Shown: positions 7,922 through 16,103 of the stretch, piece after piece
Numbering within the stretch: position 1 is the stretch's first letter
Layout of the letters: each line of letters starts with the position of its first letter
From: Snowella sp.
GTDB taxonomy: Bacteria > Cyanobacteriota > Cyanobacteriia > Cyanobacteriales > Microcystaceae
Assembly: GCA_003249095.1 (NCBI GenBank)
Contig: QBMS01000052.1
Span: forward strand, 15,806 to 52,049
Length of the DNA: 36,244 nt
Direction of reading: 5' to 3'
The notes under the pieces: model-generated
What the model was told of the DNA's origin: nothing
The model's database searches: none
The model's input: only the letters and a program-made list of their open reading frames with translations
Made by a program: the position numbers and the translations under genes

Positions 7922-8374
7922 CTAAGAGATAGTATCAAAAGCTTCTTTATAGCCGTAGAAATTAATGCGATAATCCGTAATGGTCACCCCTGTTTCCTTT
8001 TCTATCTGTTGGAGCAGTTCAGGCGGTAACTCGATATGAACATCAATAATTTGTTGAGTGTCCAGACAATTAATATGGCTATGGGAGTCGCTGATGTGAC
8101 CATAGAGGCGACCATCACACCGCTCAAGGCATTCGATAATCCCCTGACCCGATAGGGCTTCTAGATTTTGATAAACTGATGTATGACCAATATCTTTTCC
8201 TGCTTGGTTGAGGCGGTCATAGATTTCCCTAGCAGAAAGGTGTTCCTTCGCTTGCCAGAGCAGTTCTAGGATAAAGCGACGTTGACGACTGACCCGCATT
8301 CCCAGATTTTGACAACGATTTAAAGCATCTTCTAAGGAGTGAATCGGTGACAAAAGCCCCTCTGATTGTTTCAT
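7922..8374 (-). CDS. Fur-family transcriptional regulator, FurC/PerR-like
   Basis: The product has 150 residues, the usual Fur size. The winged helix spans about 20-85 (MRVSRQRRFILELL, then HTSVYQNLEAL as recognition helix). The C-terminal metal-binding half contains SHSHINC (H98, H100, C103) and DVHIELP. The C-x-x-C pairs of a structural zinc site are absent. Sequence resemblance is to the cyanobacterial peroxide regulator PerR (FurC of Anabaena), which uses a metal-catalysed oxidation switch to derepress antioxidant genes. FurA or Zur identity is less likely but not excluded by eye. A divergent gene (8582) starts 207 bases away, so the shared intergenic region may hold its operator, although I could not pick out a convincing palindrome. 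Confidence 0.85.
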   Translation of the reverse strand: MKQSEGLLSPIHSLEDALNRCQNLGMRVSRQRRFILELLWQAKEHLSAREIYDRLNQAGKDIGHTSVYQNLEALSGQGIIECLERCDGRLYGHISDSHSHINCLDTQQIIDVHIELPPELLQQIEKETGVTITDYRINFYGYKEAFDTIS

Positions 8375-8581
8375 GGCAACATCACGATAAAAAGAATTAA
8401 TTAAAACAAACTCGTTACCACTTTAACTTATTTTTTTGGATCTCTGCTACTCAATGGGGTTTTCTGGGTTTATACTTAACCTTACGCACGAAACCAGCAG
8501 AAAATTAGCGACGTTTAAACTTTAACATCGAAATCGCTAGGGCGGATTAAAAAGCCCACTTTTAAAAGGAGATGAGACACC

Positions 8582-8821
8582 ATGCCCGACAATTCCTCTT
8601 TTAATCTTTGGCAACATAAGCCTTGGTGGTGTCAACCCTGGACGATTATTTTAACGGGAATTATTATTGTGACAGCAAGTTGGTTTTTATTAAAAAGTCT
8701 TTGGTTAACGATTCCTGTGGGGATTTTGATTGGTCTTTGGTGGTTTTATTTTTTGATTCTGTATCCTCGTTTACTCCAAGCCCAGATCTCTGAGGACGCG
8801 AACAACTTGACCTCGAAATAG
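8582..8821 (+). CDS. Small two-helix membrane protein (DUF6737-like)
   Basis: The product has 79 residues. A strong Shine-Dalgarno AAGGAG lies about 8-10 bases before ATG 8582. The protein starts with a soluble Trp-rich segment (WQHKPWWCQPW), followed by two adjacent transmembrane helices (about 20-37 and 42-62) and a short polar tail. The KPWWCQPW pattern is that of a cyanobacteria-specific family I remember as DUF6737. No function is known to me. It is divergent from the Fur-family gene. Confidence 0.75.
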   Translation: MPDNSSFNLWQHKPWWCQPWTIILTGIIIVTASWFLLKSLWLTIPVGILIGLWWFYFLILYPRLLQAQISEDANNLTSK

Positions 8822-8934
8822 TTTGGAGGTTAGAGCATTCAAAAAGACTCAGCGCATGGCGAGATCTTACAACTATTTTCTTGGCCGTTTATTCCTCAGA
8901 AATAGAGAAATATTTGGTGACTAGATTAGACTAA

Positions 8935-9005
8935 GCGGGTAACGCGATTCGAACGCGCGACATTCACCTTGGCAAGGTGACGCTCTACCACTGAGCTATA
9001 CCCGC
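8935..9005 (-). tRNA. trnG: tRNA-Gly (anticodon GCC)
   Basis: The minus strand folds as a 71-nt cloverleaf: acceptor GCGGGTA pairing with TACCCGC, D arm GCTCAGTGGTAGAGC, anticodon arm CACCTTGCCAAGGTG with GCC in the loop, and T loop TTCGAAT closed by a 5-bp stem. The 3' CCA is not encoded. GCC reads GGC/GGT glycine codons. Confidence 0.96.
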
Positions 9006-9025
9006 ATCTTTTTCAGACGATCTCA

Positions 9026-9054
9026 ATCATGACAAAGATTATGTTATCTGTCAA
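9026..9054 (-). promoter_or_regulatory. Sigma-70-type promoter of tRNA-Gly
   Basis: On the minus strand a perfect -35 hexamer TTGACA (9049-9054) is followed after exactly 17 bases by CATGAT (9026-9031; 4 of 6 matches to TATAAT). This places transcription start about 10-15 bases before the mature tRNA 5' end at 9005. Confidence 0.6.
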
Positions 9055-9219
9055 GTAGATAGAGAGAATCTTTTTTTTAGAACGAGGCAAATAAAAATAC
9101 CGTCGTTTTTTCTTCTCTAGGCGATCGCCGCTTTGATTGGATTTTATCACATCTGGCTTGCTATGCTTAAGTATAAGCGAGGATTCAATTGATCGCTGCC
9201 TTGGATTTTCTATAAAACT

Positions 9220-10293
9220 ATGTCCACATCTCTGACCCCTTCCCCTAAAACTCAACATAAACCCCTCCTGGGCCAATCCTTGGCAGAACTAACGGATTGG
9301 GTACAAGCCCAGGGACAACCGAGTTATCGGGGAAAACAACTCTACCAATGGCTCTACGAAAAAAGTGCGCGATCGCTGATGGATATTTCAGTCTTTCCCA
9401 AACAGTGGCGAGAACAGATGCAGGATTATCCCGTTGGTCGTTCCCAGATTCACTATTCCAGTACGGCTTCTGATAAAACCCGTAAATATTTGCTGAAGTT
9501 GTCCGATGGACTAATCATTGAAACCGTCGGCATTCCTAGCCAAAAACGTTTGACAGTCTGCGTCTCTTCCCAGGTTGGGTGTGCAATGGATTGTGATTTT
9601 TGTGCAACGGGGAAAGGGGGATTTGTCCGAAATTTACAGGCCCACGAGATTATTGATCAGGTTTTAACGGTGCAGGAAGATTTTGATCAGCGTGTTAGCA
9701 ATGTGGTTTTCATGGGCATGGGAGAACCTTTGTTAAATTTACCCGCCGTTGTCCCTGCGGTGCATTCCCTCAATCAAGATGTGGGCATTGGTCAGCGATC
9801 GCTCACCATTTCAACGGTGGGTTTACCCAAAAAAATTCAACAACTCGCCCAGGAAAAATTACAAGTCACCTTTGCCGTCAGTCTTCATGCCCCCAATCAA
9901 GCCCTACGGGAACAACTCATTCCCAGTGCCAAACATTATCCCCTCCACGCACTTTTGGCAGACTGTCGAGACTATATCAACACCACAGGACGCAGGGTGA
10001 CCTTTGAATACGTCCTATTAGCGGAGGTGAATGACTTTCCAGAACAGGCTTTAGAGTTATCTCGAATGTTGAAAGGTTTTCAAACCCACGTTAATCTGAT
10101 TCCCTACAATCCCATCGCCGAAGTTGATTATAAACGACCCAATTCGGAACGCATACAAGCCTTCGTCGATATCCTACAAAAACATCATATTACAGTTAGT
10201 GTCCGTTATTCGAGGGGATTGGGGGCAGATGCGGCCTGTGGTCAACTTCGAGCAACTCAAAAAAATGAGCAAGCTGTTGTTATGCCCAGTTAA
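9220..10293 (+). CDS. rlmN: 23S rRNA (adenine2503-C2)-methyltransferase / tRNA A37 methyltransferase RlmN
   Basis: The product has 357 residues, typical of RlmN. This radical SAM enzyme makes 2-methyladenosine at A2503 of 23S rRNA and, in studied bacteria, at A37 of some tRNAs. The [4Fe-4S]-binding C-x3-C-x2-C is C121-C125-C128 in [15 protein letters not shown]. Also seen are [12 protein letters not shown], the SLHAPN motif and the C-terminal [12 protein letters not shown] segment, which carries the mechanistic Cys. ATG 9220 gives the usual short N-terminus before [21 protein letters not shown] 72-nt dispersed palindromic element lies downstream (10322-10393). Confidence 0.96.
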   Translation: MSTSLTPSPKTQHKPLLGQSLAELTDWVQAQGQPSYRGKQLYQWLYEKSARSLMDISVFPKQWREQMQDYPVGRSQIHYSSTASDKTRKYLLKLSDGLIIETVGIPSQKRLTVCVSSQVGCAMDCDFCATGKGGFVRNLQAHEIIDQVLTVQEDFDQRVSNVVFMGMGEPLLNLPAVVPAVHSLNQDVGIGQRSLTISTVGLPKKIQQLAQEKLQVTFAVSLHAPNQALREQLIPSAKHYPLHALLADCRDYINTTGRRVTFEYVLLAEVNDFPEQALELSRMLKGFQTHVNLIPYNPIAEVDYKRPNSERIQAFVDILQKHHITVSVRYSRGLGADAACGQLRATQKNEQAVVMPS

Positions 10294-10321
10294 ATAGAGC
10301 TTAGGATAGTTAGAAATATCT

Positions 10322-10393
10322 ATTGGGCGTAAGCCTTACGCCCCTACGGAATTTTCTTAAATATATCTGTTACTTTTTTAGTTTAAATTGGTA
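10322..10393 (+). repeat. 72-nt dispersed palindromic element, copy A1
   Basis: This element begins with ATTGG and the hairpin GGGCGTAAGCCTTACGCCC (9-bp arms, 1-base spacer) and ends with GTTTAAATTGGTA. Two more copies of exactly the same length are at 33061-33132 (direct) and 34178-34249 (inverted). Similarity to the third copy extends about 25 bases further left, to about 10297. It could act as a transcription terminator for rlmN, but it has no clean U-run. Confidence 0.85.
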
Positions 10394-10418
10394 AGTGAAT
10401 GGTTTTTAAAAACTATAA

Positions 10419-10469
10419 GATCCCCCCGTCCTACGGACACCCCCCTTATCAAGGGGGGCAGGGGGGATC
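10419..10469. repeat. GC-rich nested inverted repeat
   Basis: Outer arms GATCCCCCC (10419-10427) and GGGGGGATC (10461-10469) enclose a second hairpin, CCCCCCTTATCAAGGGGGG (10440-10458). Such dispersed elements are frequent in cyanobacterial intergenic DNA. It lies in the 235-base gap between rlmN and mutS, which otherwise holds only the 72-nt element. Confidence 0.8.
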
Positions 10470-10528
10470 AAGCAGAACATCTATTTTTAATTTCTTTAAA
10501 ATAATTAACGATTAACTGTCAAGATTTA

Positions 10529-13180
10529 ATGACTACTACTTCCGATTCCCCCTCTACCGAACTAGGAACCCACAAGGCTCCCCATAAAGATTACCGTCAT
10601 TTAGATCGGGAAAAATTGACCCCGATGTTTCAGCATTATACTGAAGTTAAAGAGCAAAATCCTGGGGCATTATTACTGTACCGAGTGGGAGATTTTTTTG
10701 AATGTTTCTTTCAAGATTCGGTAATTATTTCGCGGGAATTAGAATTAATTTTAACCAGTAAAGAAGGTGGCAAAGAAATCGGACGGGTCGCAATGACAGG
10801 GGTTCCCCACCATGCCCTAGAACGGTATGCTCGTGTGTTGGTAGAAAAAGGCTATTCCGTCGCCATTTGTGATCAAGTGGAAGATGCCGCCGATGCCGCC
10901 GCCGAAAAACGTATGGTCGAGCGACAAGTCACCAAGTTACTCACGCCTGGGACTTTGACCGATGACAGTATGCTCAATGCCCGACGCAATAACTTTTTAG
11001 CTGCTGTTGTGATAACTTCAGAACATTGGGGATTAGCCCATGCGGATATTTCTACAGGGGAATTTTTTACCACGCAAAGTACAGATTTAAAGGCATTAAA
11101 TTTAGAATTATTGCGGTTACAACCCTCCGAAGTTCTGATTCCCACCAACGCCCCCGATCTCAATAATATTCTGCGTCCAGGAGAAAAATCCGACCAATTA
11201 CCCGATTGTTTGCCCAATACTTTCTGTTATTCCCTGCGATCGCAGATGCCTTTTGGTTTAATCGAAGCCAAACAAAGATTATTAGAAACGTTTCGAGTGC
11301 GTTCCTTAGAGGGCATGGGTTGTGAAGGTTTACCCCTGGCGATTCGGGCGGCGGGGGGATTGTTGGAATATATCGAAGATACCCAAAAGGCGAATTTAGT
11401 CCCGATTCAGCCCCTAAAGAGTTATAGCTTGTCAGATTTTTTAATACTAGACCACCAAACTCGCCGCAATTTAGAAATTAATCAAACCGTTCGAGATGGC
11501 AGTTTTCACGGATCATTGCTCTGGGCCTTAGACCGCACCTGTACCGCGATGGGAGGCAGAGCGTTACGCCGATGGTTATTGCAACCGTTGTTAGAACCCA
11601 AAGGCATTAAGGCAAGACAAAGAAGTATTCAAGAATTGATGGATAATCCGCCATTAAGACAGGATTTACGGCAATTATTACGCAATATTTATGATTTAGA
11701 ACGCTTAACGGGCAGAATTGGGGCGGGAAGTGCCAATGCGAGAGACGTGTTAGCCTTAGCCGAGTCCCTGGTGAGATTAACAGATTTAGCAACTTTGACC
11801 AGTGGGGGAACTTCACCCTATCTCAAAGCCCTGCAAAACGTTCCTCCCGAATTGGAGCAATTGGGCCGTTATGTGATCGCCCATTTAGTCGAACAACCTC
11901 CCCTCCATCTCAAGGAAGGAGGCGTGATTCGGGACGGTATTAATGCGGATTTAGATGAAATGCGTCGGGGCTTGGAAGAAGATAAGCAATGGCTGGCAAA
12001 TTTGGAAGTCACGGAACGACAACGAACGGGAATTACTAATCTTAAGGTGGGCTATAACAAATCCTTTGGTTACTATTTGACCCTTCCCAGAAGTAAGGCT
12101 GACCAAGCTCCAGAAAATTATTTACGCAAACAAACCTTGGTGAATGAAGAGCGGTATATTACGCCAGAACTTAAGGAACGGGAAACTCGCATTTTGACCG
12201 CACAGGATGATCTTAATGCCTTAGAATACGAGATTTTTAATGAAATTCGTTGCAAAGTCGCCGAGAAAGCCCAAATGATTCGGGATATTGCTAAAGCGGT
12301 GGCGGCGATCGATGTGTTATCTGCCCTGGCAGAAGTCGCCGTTTATCAGGGCTATTGTTGTCCCGAAATGGTCGAAGGTCGAATATTGGAAGTGGTAGAT
12401 GGTCGTCATCCTGTGGTGGAGCAATCTCTTGCGGCGGGCTTTTTTGTTCCCAATTCTAGTCAATTAGGGAATTTGAATGATCAAGATGCTCACCCTGATT
12501 TGATTATTTTAACGGGGCCCAATGCCAGTGGAAAAAGTTGTTATCTCCGTCAAGTGGGCTTAATTCAACTTATGGCCCAGACAGGGAGCTTTGTCCCCGC
12601 TAAGTCGGCGAAATTGGGAATCTGCGATCGCATTTTTACGCGAGTTGGTGCAGTGGATGATCTGGCTACAGGGCAATCAACTTTTATGGTGGAAATGAAT
12701 GAAACGGCGAATATTCTGAATCATGCGACTCCCAGATCTTTAGTTTTATTAGATGAAATTGGCAGGGGAACGGCCACCTTTGATGGTCTTTCTATTGCGT
12801 GGGCAGTAGCGGAATATTTAGCGATGGAAATTCAATCGAGAACAATTTTTGCGACCCATTACCATGAGTTAAATGAATTAGCGTCTATTTTAGGAAATGT
12901 AACTAACTATCAAGTTACGGTAAAGGAAATGCCCAATGAAATTATTTTTTTGCATCAAGTTCGTCCAGGGGGTGCGGATAAATCCTACGGTATTGAAGCG
13001 GGACGTTTAGCGGGTTTACCCCAATCTGTTATTCGACGAGCGAAACAGGTAATGGGACAAATTGAAAAGCATAGTAAGATTGCGATGGGACTCAGGCAGG
13101 GTATTCAGAAAAAGAAGATTGCGACCCCTGATGCTAAATTTTCCCAAGAAGTTGAACAATTGGATATTTTTGGTAATTAA
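10529..13180 (+). CDS. mutS: DNA mismatch repair ATPase MutS
   Basis: The product has 883 residues, normal for cyanobacterial MutS1. The N-terminal mismatch-binding domain has the F-x-E motif in [10 protein letters not shown] (about residues 55-65). Connector, lever and clamp regions follow. The ATPase has Walker A GPNASGKS (about 663-670), [10 protein letters not shown], Walker [10 protein letters not shown] and the ATHYHEL His loop. It recognises mispairs and loops and starts repair. The C-terminal EQLDIFGN resembles the usual tail. The ATG start gives a roughly 30-residue polar leader before the conserved [12 protein letters not shown]. No mutL is adjacent, as is usual in cyanobacteria. 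Confidence 0.97.
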   Translation: MTTTSDSPSTELGTHKAPHKDYRHLDREKLTPMFQHYTEVKEQNPGALLLYRVGDFFECFFQDSVIISRELELILTSKEGGKEIGRVAMTGVPHHALERYARVLVEKGYSVAICDQVEDAADAAAEKRMVERQVTKLLTPGTLTDDSMLNARRNNFLAAVVITSEHWGLAHADISTGEFFTTQSTDLKALNLELLRLQPSEVLIPTNAPDLNNILRPGEKSDQLPDCLPNTFCYSLRSQMPFGLIEAKQRLLETFRVRSLEGMGCEGLPLAIRAAGGLLEYIEDTQKANLVPIQPLKSYSLSDFLILDHQTRRNLEINQTVRDGSFHGSLLWALDRTCTAMGGRALRRWLLQPLLEPKGIKARQRSIQELMDNPPLRQDLRQLLRNIYDLERLTGRIGAGSANARDVLALAESLVRLTDLATLTSGGTSPYLKALQNVPPELEQLGRYVIAHLVEQPPLHLKEGGVIRDGINADLDEMRRGLEEDKQWLANLEVTERQRTGITNLKVGYNKSFGYYLTLPRSKADQAPENYLRKQTLVNEERYITPELKERETRILTAQDDLNALEYEIFNEIRCKVAEKAQMIRDIAKAVAAIDVLSALAEVAVYQGYCCPEMVEGRILEVVDGRHPVVEQSLAAGFFVPNSSQLGNLNDQDAHPDLIILTGPNASGKSCYLRQVGLIQLMAQTGSFVPAKSAKLGICDRIFTRVGAVDDLATGQSTFMVEMNETANILNHATPRSLVLLDEIGRGTATFDGLSIAWAVAEYLAMEIQSRTIFATHYHELNELASILGNVTNYQVTVKEMPNEIIFLHQVRPGGADKSYGIEAGRLAGLPQSVIRRAKQVMGQIEKHSKIAMGLRQGIQKKKIATPDAKFSQEVEQLDIFGN

Positions 13181-13223
13181 ATTATATTTTTTTAATCCCT
13201 GATTCCAGAGACAGATTATTCCC

Positions 13224-13260
13224 GCGATCGCATTTTTGAAGTTCAGAAAGGGGCGATCGC
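13224..13260. repeat. HIP1-bounded module D1
   Basis: Two perfect GCGATCGC octamers (13224-13231, 13253-13260) enclose a 21-base spacer containing ATTTTTGAAGTTCAGAAAG. The spacer closely matches that of the module at 15745-15779. Confidence 0.7.
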
Positions 13261-13286
13261 TGATTAAACCAACCAACAAATTTAAT

Positions 13287-13658
13287 TTATATCGAAAGTT
13301 TTTTGATTGTAACTAAGCCACCTTCAATCGTGTGAATATGTAAATCATAGGTTCTTAATAATCTCATTCCAATTAAGGGAATGGTTTCGGATTCATTGAT
13401 ATAAATTTCATGATATTCCCCATCCCAGATTACCAATCCAGTATAAACTTCAAAAGTACAAAAAATTCCATCACCTAATGTTGCAATGTCACGACCTTCC
13501 CAACTAAGTTGTAATGTTGAAATAATATCTGATGGTAAGGTTAAAAATCCAGAAAATCCCGTATCAATTACGGCATCTACTTGTTGCGTTATACTGTTAT
13601 TTTTAATAACAATCGGTAAAATGGCTTCACAATTTTGATTAACACGCCCTTGCATCAT
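13287..13658 (-). CDS. Clan AA retropepsin-like aspartic protease
   Basis: The product has 123 residues. The active-site motif is VIDTGFSGFLTLP (D32-T33-G34), followed by a hydrophobic segment ending in IPLIGMRLLRTYDLHIH, as in retropepsin-type single-domain proteases that dimerise to form the active site. These are common in cyanobacteria, usually as the second gene of a pair. It overlaps the upstream gene by 4 bases (ATGA), so translation is coupled. ATG at 13658 or 13655 may be used. Substrate and role are unknown; a toxin-antitoxin-like arrangement is a guess. Confidence 0.8.
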   Translation of the reverse strand: MMQGRVNQNCEAILPIVIKNNSITQQVDAVIDTGFSGFLTLPSDIISTLQLSWEGRDIATLGDGIFCTFEVYTGLVIWDGEYHEIYINESETIPLIGMRLLRTYDLHIHTIEGGLVTIKKLSI

Positions 13659-13930
13659 GGTTTTGTTTTAAAACTCCGTGCGCCAAAATGATCAACGGCT
13701 TGGTGTCCAATGCGAACAAACCAGGTCTGAGCATCAGGTAATCGTGCTGATAGATTTTTCGATGCGCTTAGTAGATCATCGGCAATCTCGTATATTCCCG
13801 TTTCAATATCAATGGCCACAATTTTGCCCTCATTACCTGTTTCAACCTGGGATTTTATTTGGGTTTGATATAGGCGATCGCCACGTTGAGCAAACTCTTC
13901 TTTGCTATATTTGGGTTGTCGAATTGCCAT
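13655..13930 (-). CDS. Small conserved cyanobacterial protein paired with aspartic protease
   Basis: The product has 91 residues. It contains YSKEEFAQRGDRLYQTQI near the N-terminus, then GKIVAIDIETGIYEIADD, and ends in a block (AQTWFVRIGHQAVDHFGAR) typical of a widespread cyanobacterial family. A Shine-Dalgarno GGAGA lies 6-10 bases upstream. Its stop overlaps the start of the clan AA protease by 4 bases. No function is known to me. The recurring pairing suggests a regulator, antitoxin or substrate of the protease, which is inference. Confidence 0.75.
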   Translation of the reverse strand: MAIRQPKYSKEEFAQRGDRLYQTQIKSQVETGNEGKIVAIDIETGIYEIADDLLSASKNLSARLPDAQTWFVRIGHQAVDHFGARSFKTKP

Positions 13931-14105
13931 TGTTGTCTCCTCTGTTTCGTTATCTTCTATTCATTATTCTAACTGGTTCAACAATCTAAAGATTATATTT
14001 CGATGAGGAGGAGCGATCGCACTTTAACCCATAAACACAAAAAATCCCGCCAAATTTTATTGTTCAGGGGGATGAATTGATGAATTATTGAATTGAGAAC
14101 AGCAA

Positions 14106-14780
14106 TTAAAGGTCTTCGCTTCTTTTTTGAGAAACCTTATTTTTACGCCATAAACCCAACCCAAAGAGAATAGTGCTACCCACAACAGAAAGCGCGTCGG
14201 TTTCCCAAGGAACTGCTGTAACAACGACATTATCTAAAGCAGGGCCATAGGCGGTATTGTCAAGACTGGCAAAGGAAAGGGTAGTACTGTTACTACTAGC
14301 CGCAAAACTAAAGCTTTGGGACGACCATCCCATGTTAGCAAAAGTTTTCCCCGTAACATCAAAGGTAAAATCTTGGGAACTACTCCCAGCCGAAAGCCTT
14401 AACGTTTTAACCGTTGGAGTACCTGCTGGATTACCAGCCAAATCAAAGCTCACTAAATACTGATTTCCTGGCGCGGTTATAAAAGTTTGTGCGATACTCC
14501 CTGCGTTGTTACCAGATAAGTCCACGCTAAAAACACCATCGGAAGCCTGCCACAATTGATTTTTATACTCAATACTTCCACTGGTAACTATCCAATCATT
14601 AATAGCAGTTGAACCAGCAGATAATGTTACAAAATTAAAACCACTGCCTAATGATGAATTTTCAAAGCTACCATTGTTGATTAAATTGATGGCTTGGGCA
14701 GGAGTTGTCGCTAGTAAAACAGAAGCAGAGAAACCAGTTAGAGCAACAGTCTGAAATAGTGTAATGGGAAATATTTTCAT
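14106..14780 (-). CDS. Choice-of-anchor C-like surface protein with PEP-CTERM-type sorting tail
   Basis: The product has 224 residues. The signal peptide ends near ATTPAQA (about residue 30). The mature domain begins NLINNGSFE and has a carbohydrate-binding-like beta-sandwich pattern (IVTSGSIEY, SVDLSGNNAGSIAQTF, FDLAGNP, TTLSFASLDN, ALDNVVVT), as in choice-of-anchor C family proteins. The tail reads VPWETDALSVVGSTILFGLGLW followed by basic residues: a short motif, a transmembrane helix and an Arg/Lys end, as in exosortase-processed PEP-CTERM proteins, with PWE in place of PEP. It is probably exported and anchored or processed at the cell surface. No exosortase is in the window. Confidence 0.75.
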   Translation of the reverse strand: MKIFPITLFQTVALTGFSASVLLATTPAQAINLINNGSFENSSLGSGFNFVTLSAGSTAINDWIVTSGSIEYKNQLWQASDGVFSVDLSGNNAGSIAQTFITAPGNQYLVSFDLAGNPAGTPTVKTLRLSAGSSSQDFTFDVTGKTFANMGWSSQSFSFAASSNSTTLSFASLDNTAYGPALDNVVVTAVPWETDALSVVGSTILFGLGLWRKNKVSQKRSEDL

Positions 14781-15021
14781 TTGTAATCATGAAGATAAGT
14801 TGGTTTTATCGTGCGTTACTTAAGCGCACTTTAATTTGGGGCTTGCTGAAAAAGTAAAAACAAAAATTCTCAATAATTAGCGTGAATTTTTAGTAACAAT
14901 TTACCAGTTTTATTAAAAAAAAGCACCCCTTCTGACAAAAATTTATTGACCCTAACTCGGATAACGTTCGGATTTCTCGACTTAACCTACAGTGAGGGCG
15001 ATCTGGGTGACCGTACTTTCA

Positions 15022-15059
15022 GCGATCGCATTTTTTCTTAATTTGGGATAGGCGATCGC
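15022..15059. repeat. HIP1-bounded module D3
   Basis: Two perfect GCGATCGC octamers (15022-15029, 15052-15059) enclose a 22-base spacer that starts ATTTTTTC and ends GGGATAG. The layout matches modules D1 and D2, although the spacer centre differs. Confidence 0.6.
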
Positions 15060-15105
15060 TTTTTGATGAGAGTTGAAACCGCGATCTGTTAAGTCAGAAT
15101 TTTCC

Positions 15106-15111
15106 TATAAT
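15106..15111 (+). promoter_or_regulatory. Probable -10 box of the VapBC-like operon
   Basis: This is a perfect TATAAT 31 bases before ATG 15142, which would give a leader of roughly 25 bases. No good -35 hexamer is found at 16-18 bases, so the promoter may be activator-dependent or weak. Confidence 0.35.
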
Positions 15112-15141
15112 GAAGCTAGACACATTTCCTGTCAACCATTT

Positions 15142-15360
15142 ATGAAACAGCTAATCGTCCAAGTCGTAGATACCGATAAAGCAGAAATGTTATCAAAGCT
15201 ATTGACTGCTTTAGATTTTGTCAACTCTGTCGAAATCCAAGAACAGAACCAAACAAAAATTGATAATGAGCAAGATTTTTTTGCCCTAGCGGGACTCTGG
15301 GACAATCGAACAATTACGGCAGAAACCATTCGTCAAGAGGCTTGGCGGGAAGATAGCTAA
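15142..15360 (+). CDS. Antitoxin-like protein of a VapBC-type pair
   Basis: The product has 72 residues from ATG 15142 (MKQLIVQVVDTDKAEMLSKLL). The longer in-frame version from 15073 includes the TATAAT box and is unlikely. The N-terminal half is a beta strand and helix; the C-terminal half is acidic and Trp-containing (FFALAGLWDNRTITAETIRQEAWRE). This is a pattern common in cyanobacterial antitoxins, where that tail wraps the PIN toxin. Its stop codon overlaps the toxin start by one base (TAATG), indicating coupled translation. It has no recognisable AbrB or RHH motif by eye, so autoregulation is uncertain. Confidence 0.8.
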   Translation: MKQLIVQVVDTDKAEMLSKLLTALDFVNSVEIQEQNQTKIDNEQDFFALAGLWDNRTITAETIRQEAWREDS

Positions 15361-15740
15361 TGACTCTATGTGATACTAATATTCTCATTGAATTTTATAA
15401 AAACAATGGCAAAGTTGTTAATGAGCTTCGTCACATTGGCATTAATCAGTTAGCAATTAGTGTTATTACTCAAGCTGAATTATATTATGGTGCTATCAAT
15501 AAAGTAGAATTGCGAAAAATCAGAAAACATCTAGAAATCCTCACTATTTTTCCAGTTGATATTGTTGTATCTACAAAATTTATTGAATTAATGGAAACTT
15601 ATTCTCTAAGTCATAAATTAGCTATTCCCGACGCTTTAATTGCTTCCACTGCATTAGTGTATAATCTTGATTTATACACATTAAATCTTAAAGATTTTCG
15701 CTTTATTGAAGGTTTAAATTTGTATTCTGGAAATTTTTAA
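15360..15740 (+). CDS. PIN-domain ribonuclease toxin (VapC family)
   Basis: The product has 126 residues, the standard VapC size. The PIN acidic residues are D5 (LCDTNILIEFY), E40 (ITQAELYYGA), D91 (AIPDALIAS) and D112 (NLKDFRFI), so the Mg2+-dependent RNase site looks complete. VapC toxins typically cut tRNAs or rRNA and are held inactive by the adjacent antitoxin. The gene overlaps the antitoxin by one base. It is AT-rich compared with the housekeeping genes, consistent with an acquired module. Confidence 0.9.
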   Translation: MTLCDTNILIEFYKNNGKVVNELRHIGINQLAISVITQAELYYGAINKVELRKIRKHLEILTIFPVDIVVSTKFIELMETYSLSHKLAIPDALIASTALVYNLDLYTLNLKDFRFIEGLNLYSGNF

Positions 15741-15744
15741 TAGA

Positions 15745-15779
15745 GTGATCGCTTTTTTCAAGTTCAGAAGGGTGATCGC
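15745..15779. repeat. HIP1-like bounded module D2
   Basis: GTGATCGC (one base from HIP1) at both ends (15745-15752, 15772-15779) encloses TTTTTTCAAGTTCAGAAGG, nearly the same spacer as module D1 at 13224-13260. It follows the stop of the PIN gene by a few bases. Confidence 0.65.
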
Positions 15780-15812
15780 ACTTGAGGTATTCCAGAAATG
15801 TGCAATACCAAA

Positions 15813-16064
15813 TTACAGATTATGGAAGTAATTGACAATGCCTTCCTCAGCTTTGATGACAGGCAAAAATAACTGGTACTCCCATCCTTCTCCAGGGGAA
15901 CGATCCTTTTTAGTAATGTAGTCTTGTCTTGGATCGCCTTTGCCTTCCGCCCCTGCGTAACGTTCCACAGTGTGAAAAACAAATACTCTAGAGTAAGCAT
16001 AACCGAGTAAGTACACGCACAACCCACCAAATAAGATAGGAAATAATTTGCTGTCCTTTTGCAT
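15813..16064 (-). CDS. Small single-helix membrane protein of unknown function
   Basis: The product has 83 residues. One transmembrane helix near the N-terminus (LFPILFGGLCVYLLGYAY) is followed by a conserved soluble part (FHTVERYAGAEGKGDPRQDY, then GEGWEYQLFLPVIKAEEGIV). I recall similar short proteins in many cyanobacteria, without an assigned function. It lies just upstream, on the same strand, of the cation/H+ antiporter gene (39 bases), so they may be co-transcribed. The N-in/C-out orientation is not certain. Confidence 0.7.
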   Translation of the reverse strand: MQKDSKLFPILFGGLCVYLLGYAYSRVFVFHTVERYAGAEGKGDPRQDYITKKDRSPGEGWEYQLFLPVIKAEEGIVNYFHNL

Positions 16065-16103
16065 AATGATTTTTAATCATATTTCTCAGTTAATTCTAAA
16101 ATG

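Larger units (their letters stand above)
14781..15141. other. Intergenic region between the PEP-CTERM-like gene and the VapB-like gene
   Basis: This stretch is about 360 bases without a convincing gene. It holds the divergent promoters, a HIP1-bounded module (15022-15059) and a perfect TATAAT (15106-15111) before the toxin-antitoxin pair. A GGGGCTTGCTGAAAAAG segment near 14838 resembles ends of cyanobacterial miniature elements, but I see no matching partner in the window. Confidence 0.5.

Noticed and set aside
8935-9005. tRNA-Gly as an integration site for a genomic island
   Set aside because: The genes on both sides are ordinary (a small membrane protein and rlmN), with no integrase and no repeated tRNA end in the window.
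9013-9276. 87-residue minus-strand frame over the tRNA promoter and the start of rlmN
   Set aside because: It covers the tRNA promoter and the conserved N-terminus of rlmN, and has no family resemblance.
10322-10470. Possible CRISPR array or attachment site in the rlmN-mutS gap
   Set aside because: The repeats are palindromes that occur once each here, with no regular repeat-spacer alternation. Other copies of one element lie far away and singly.
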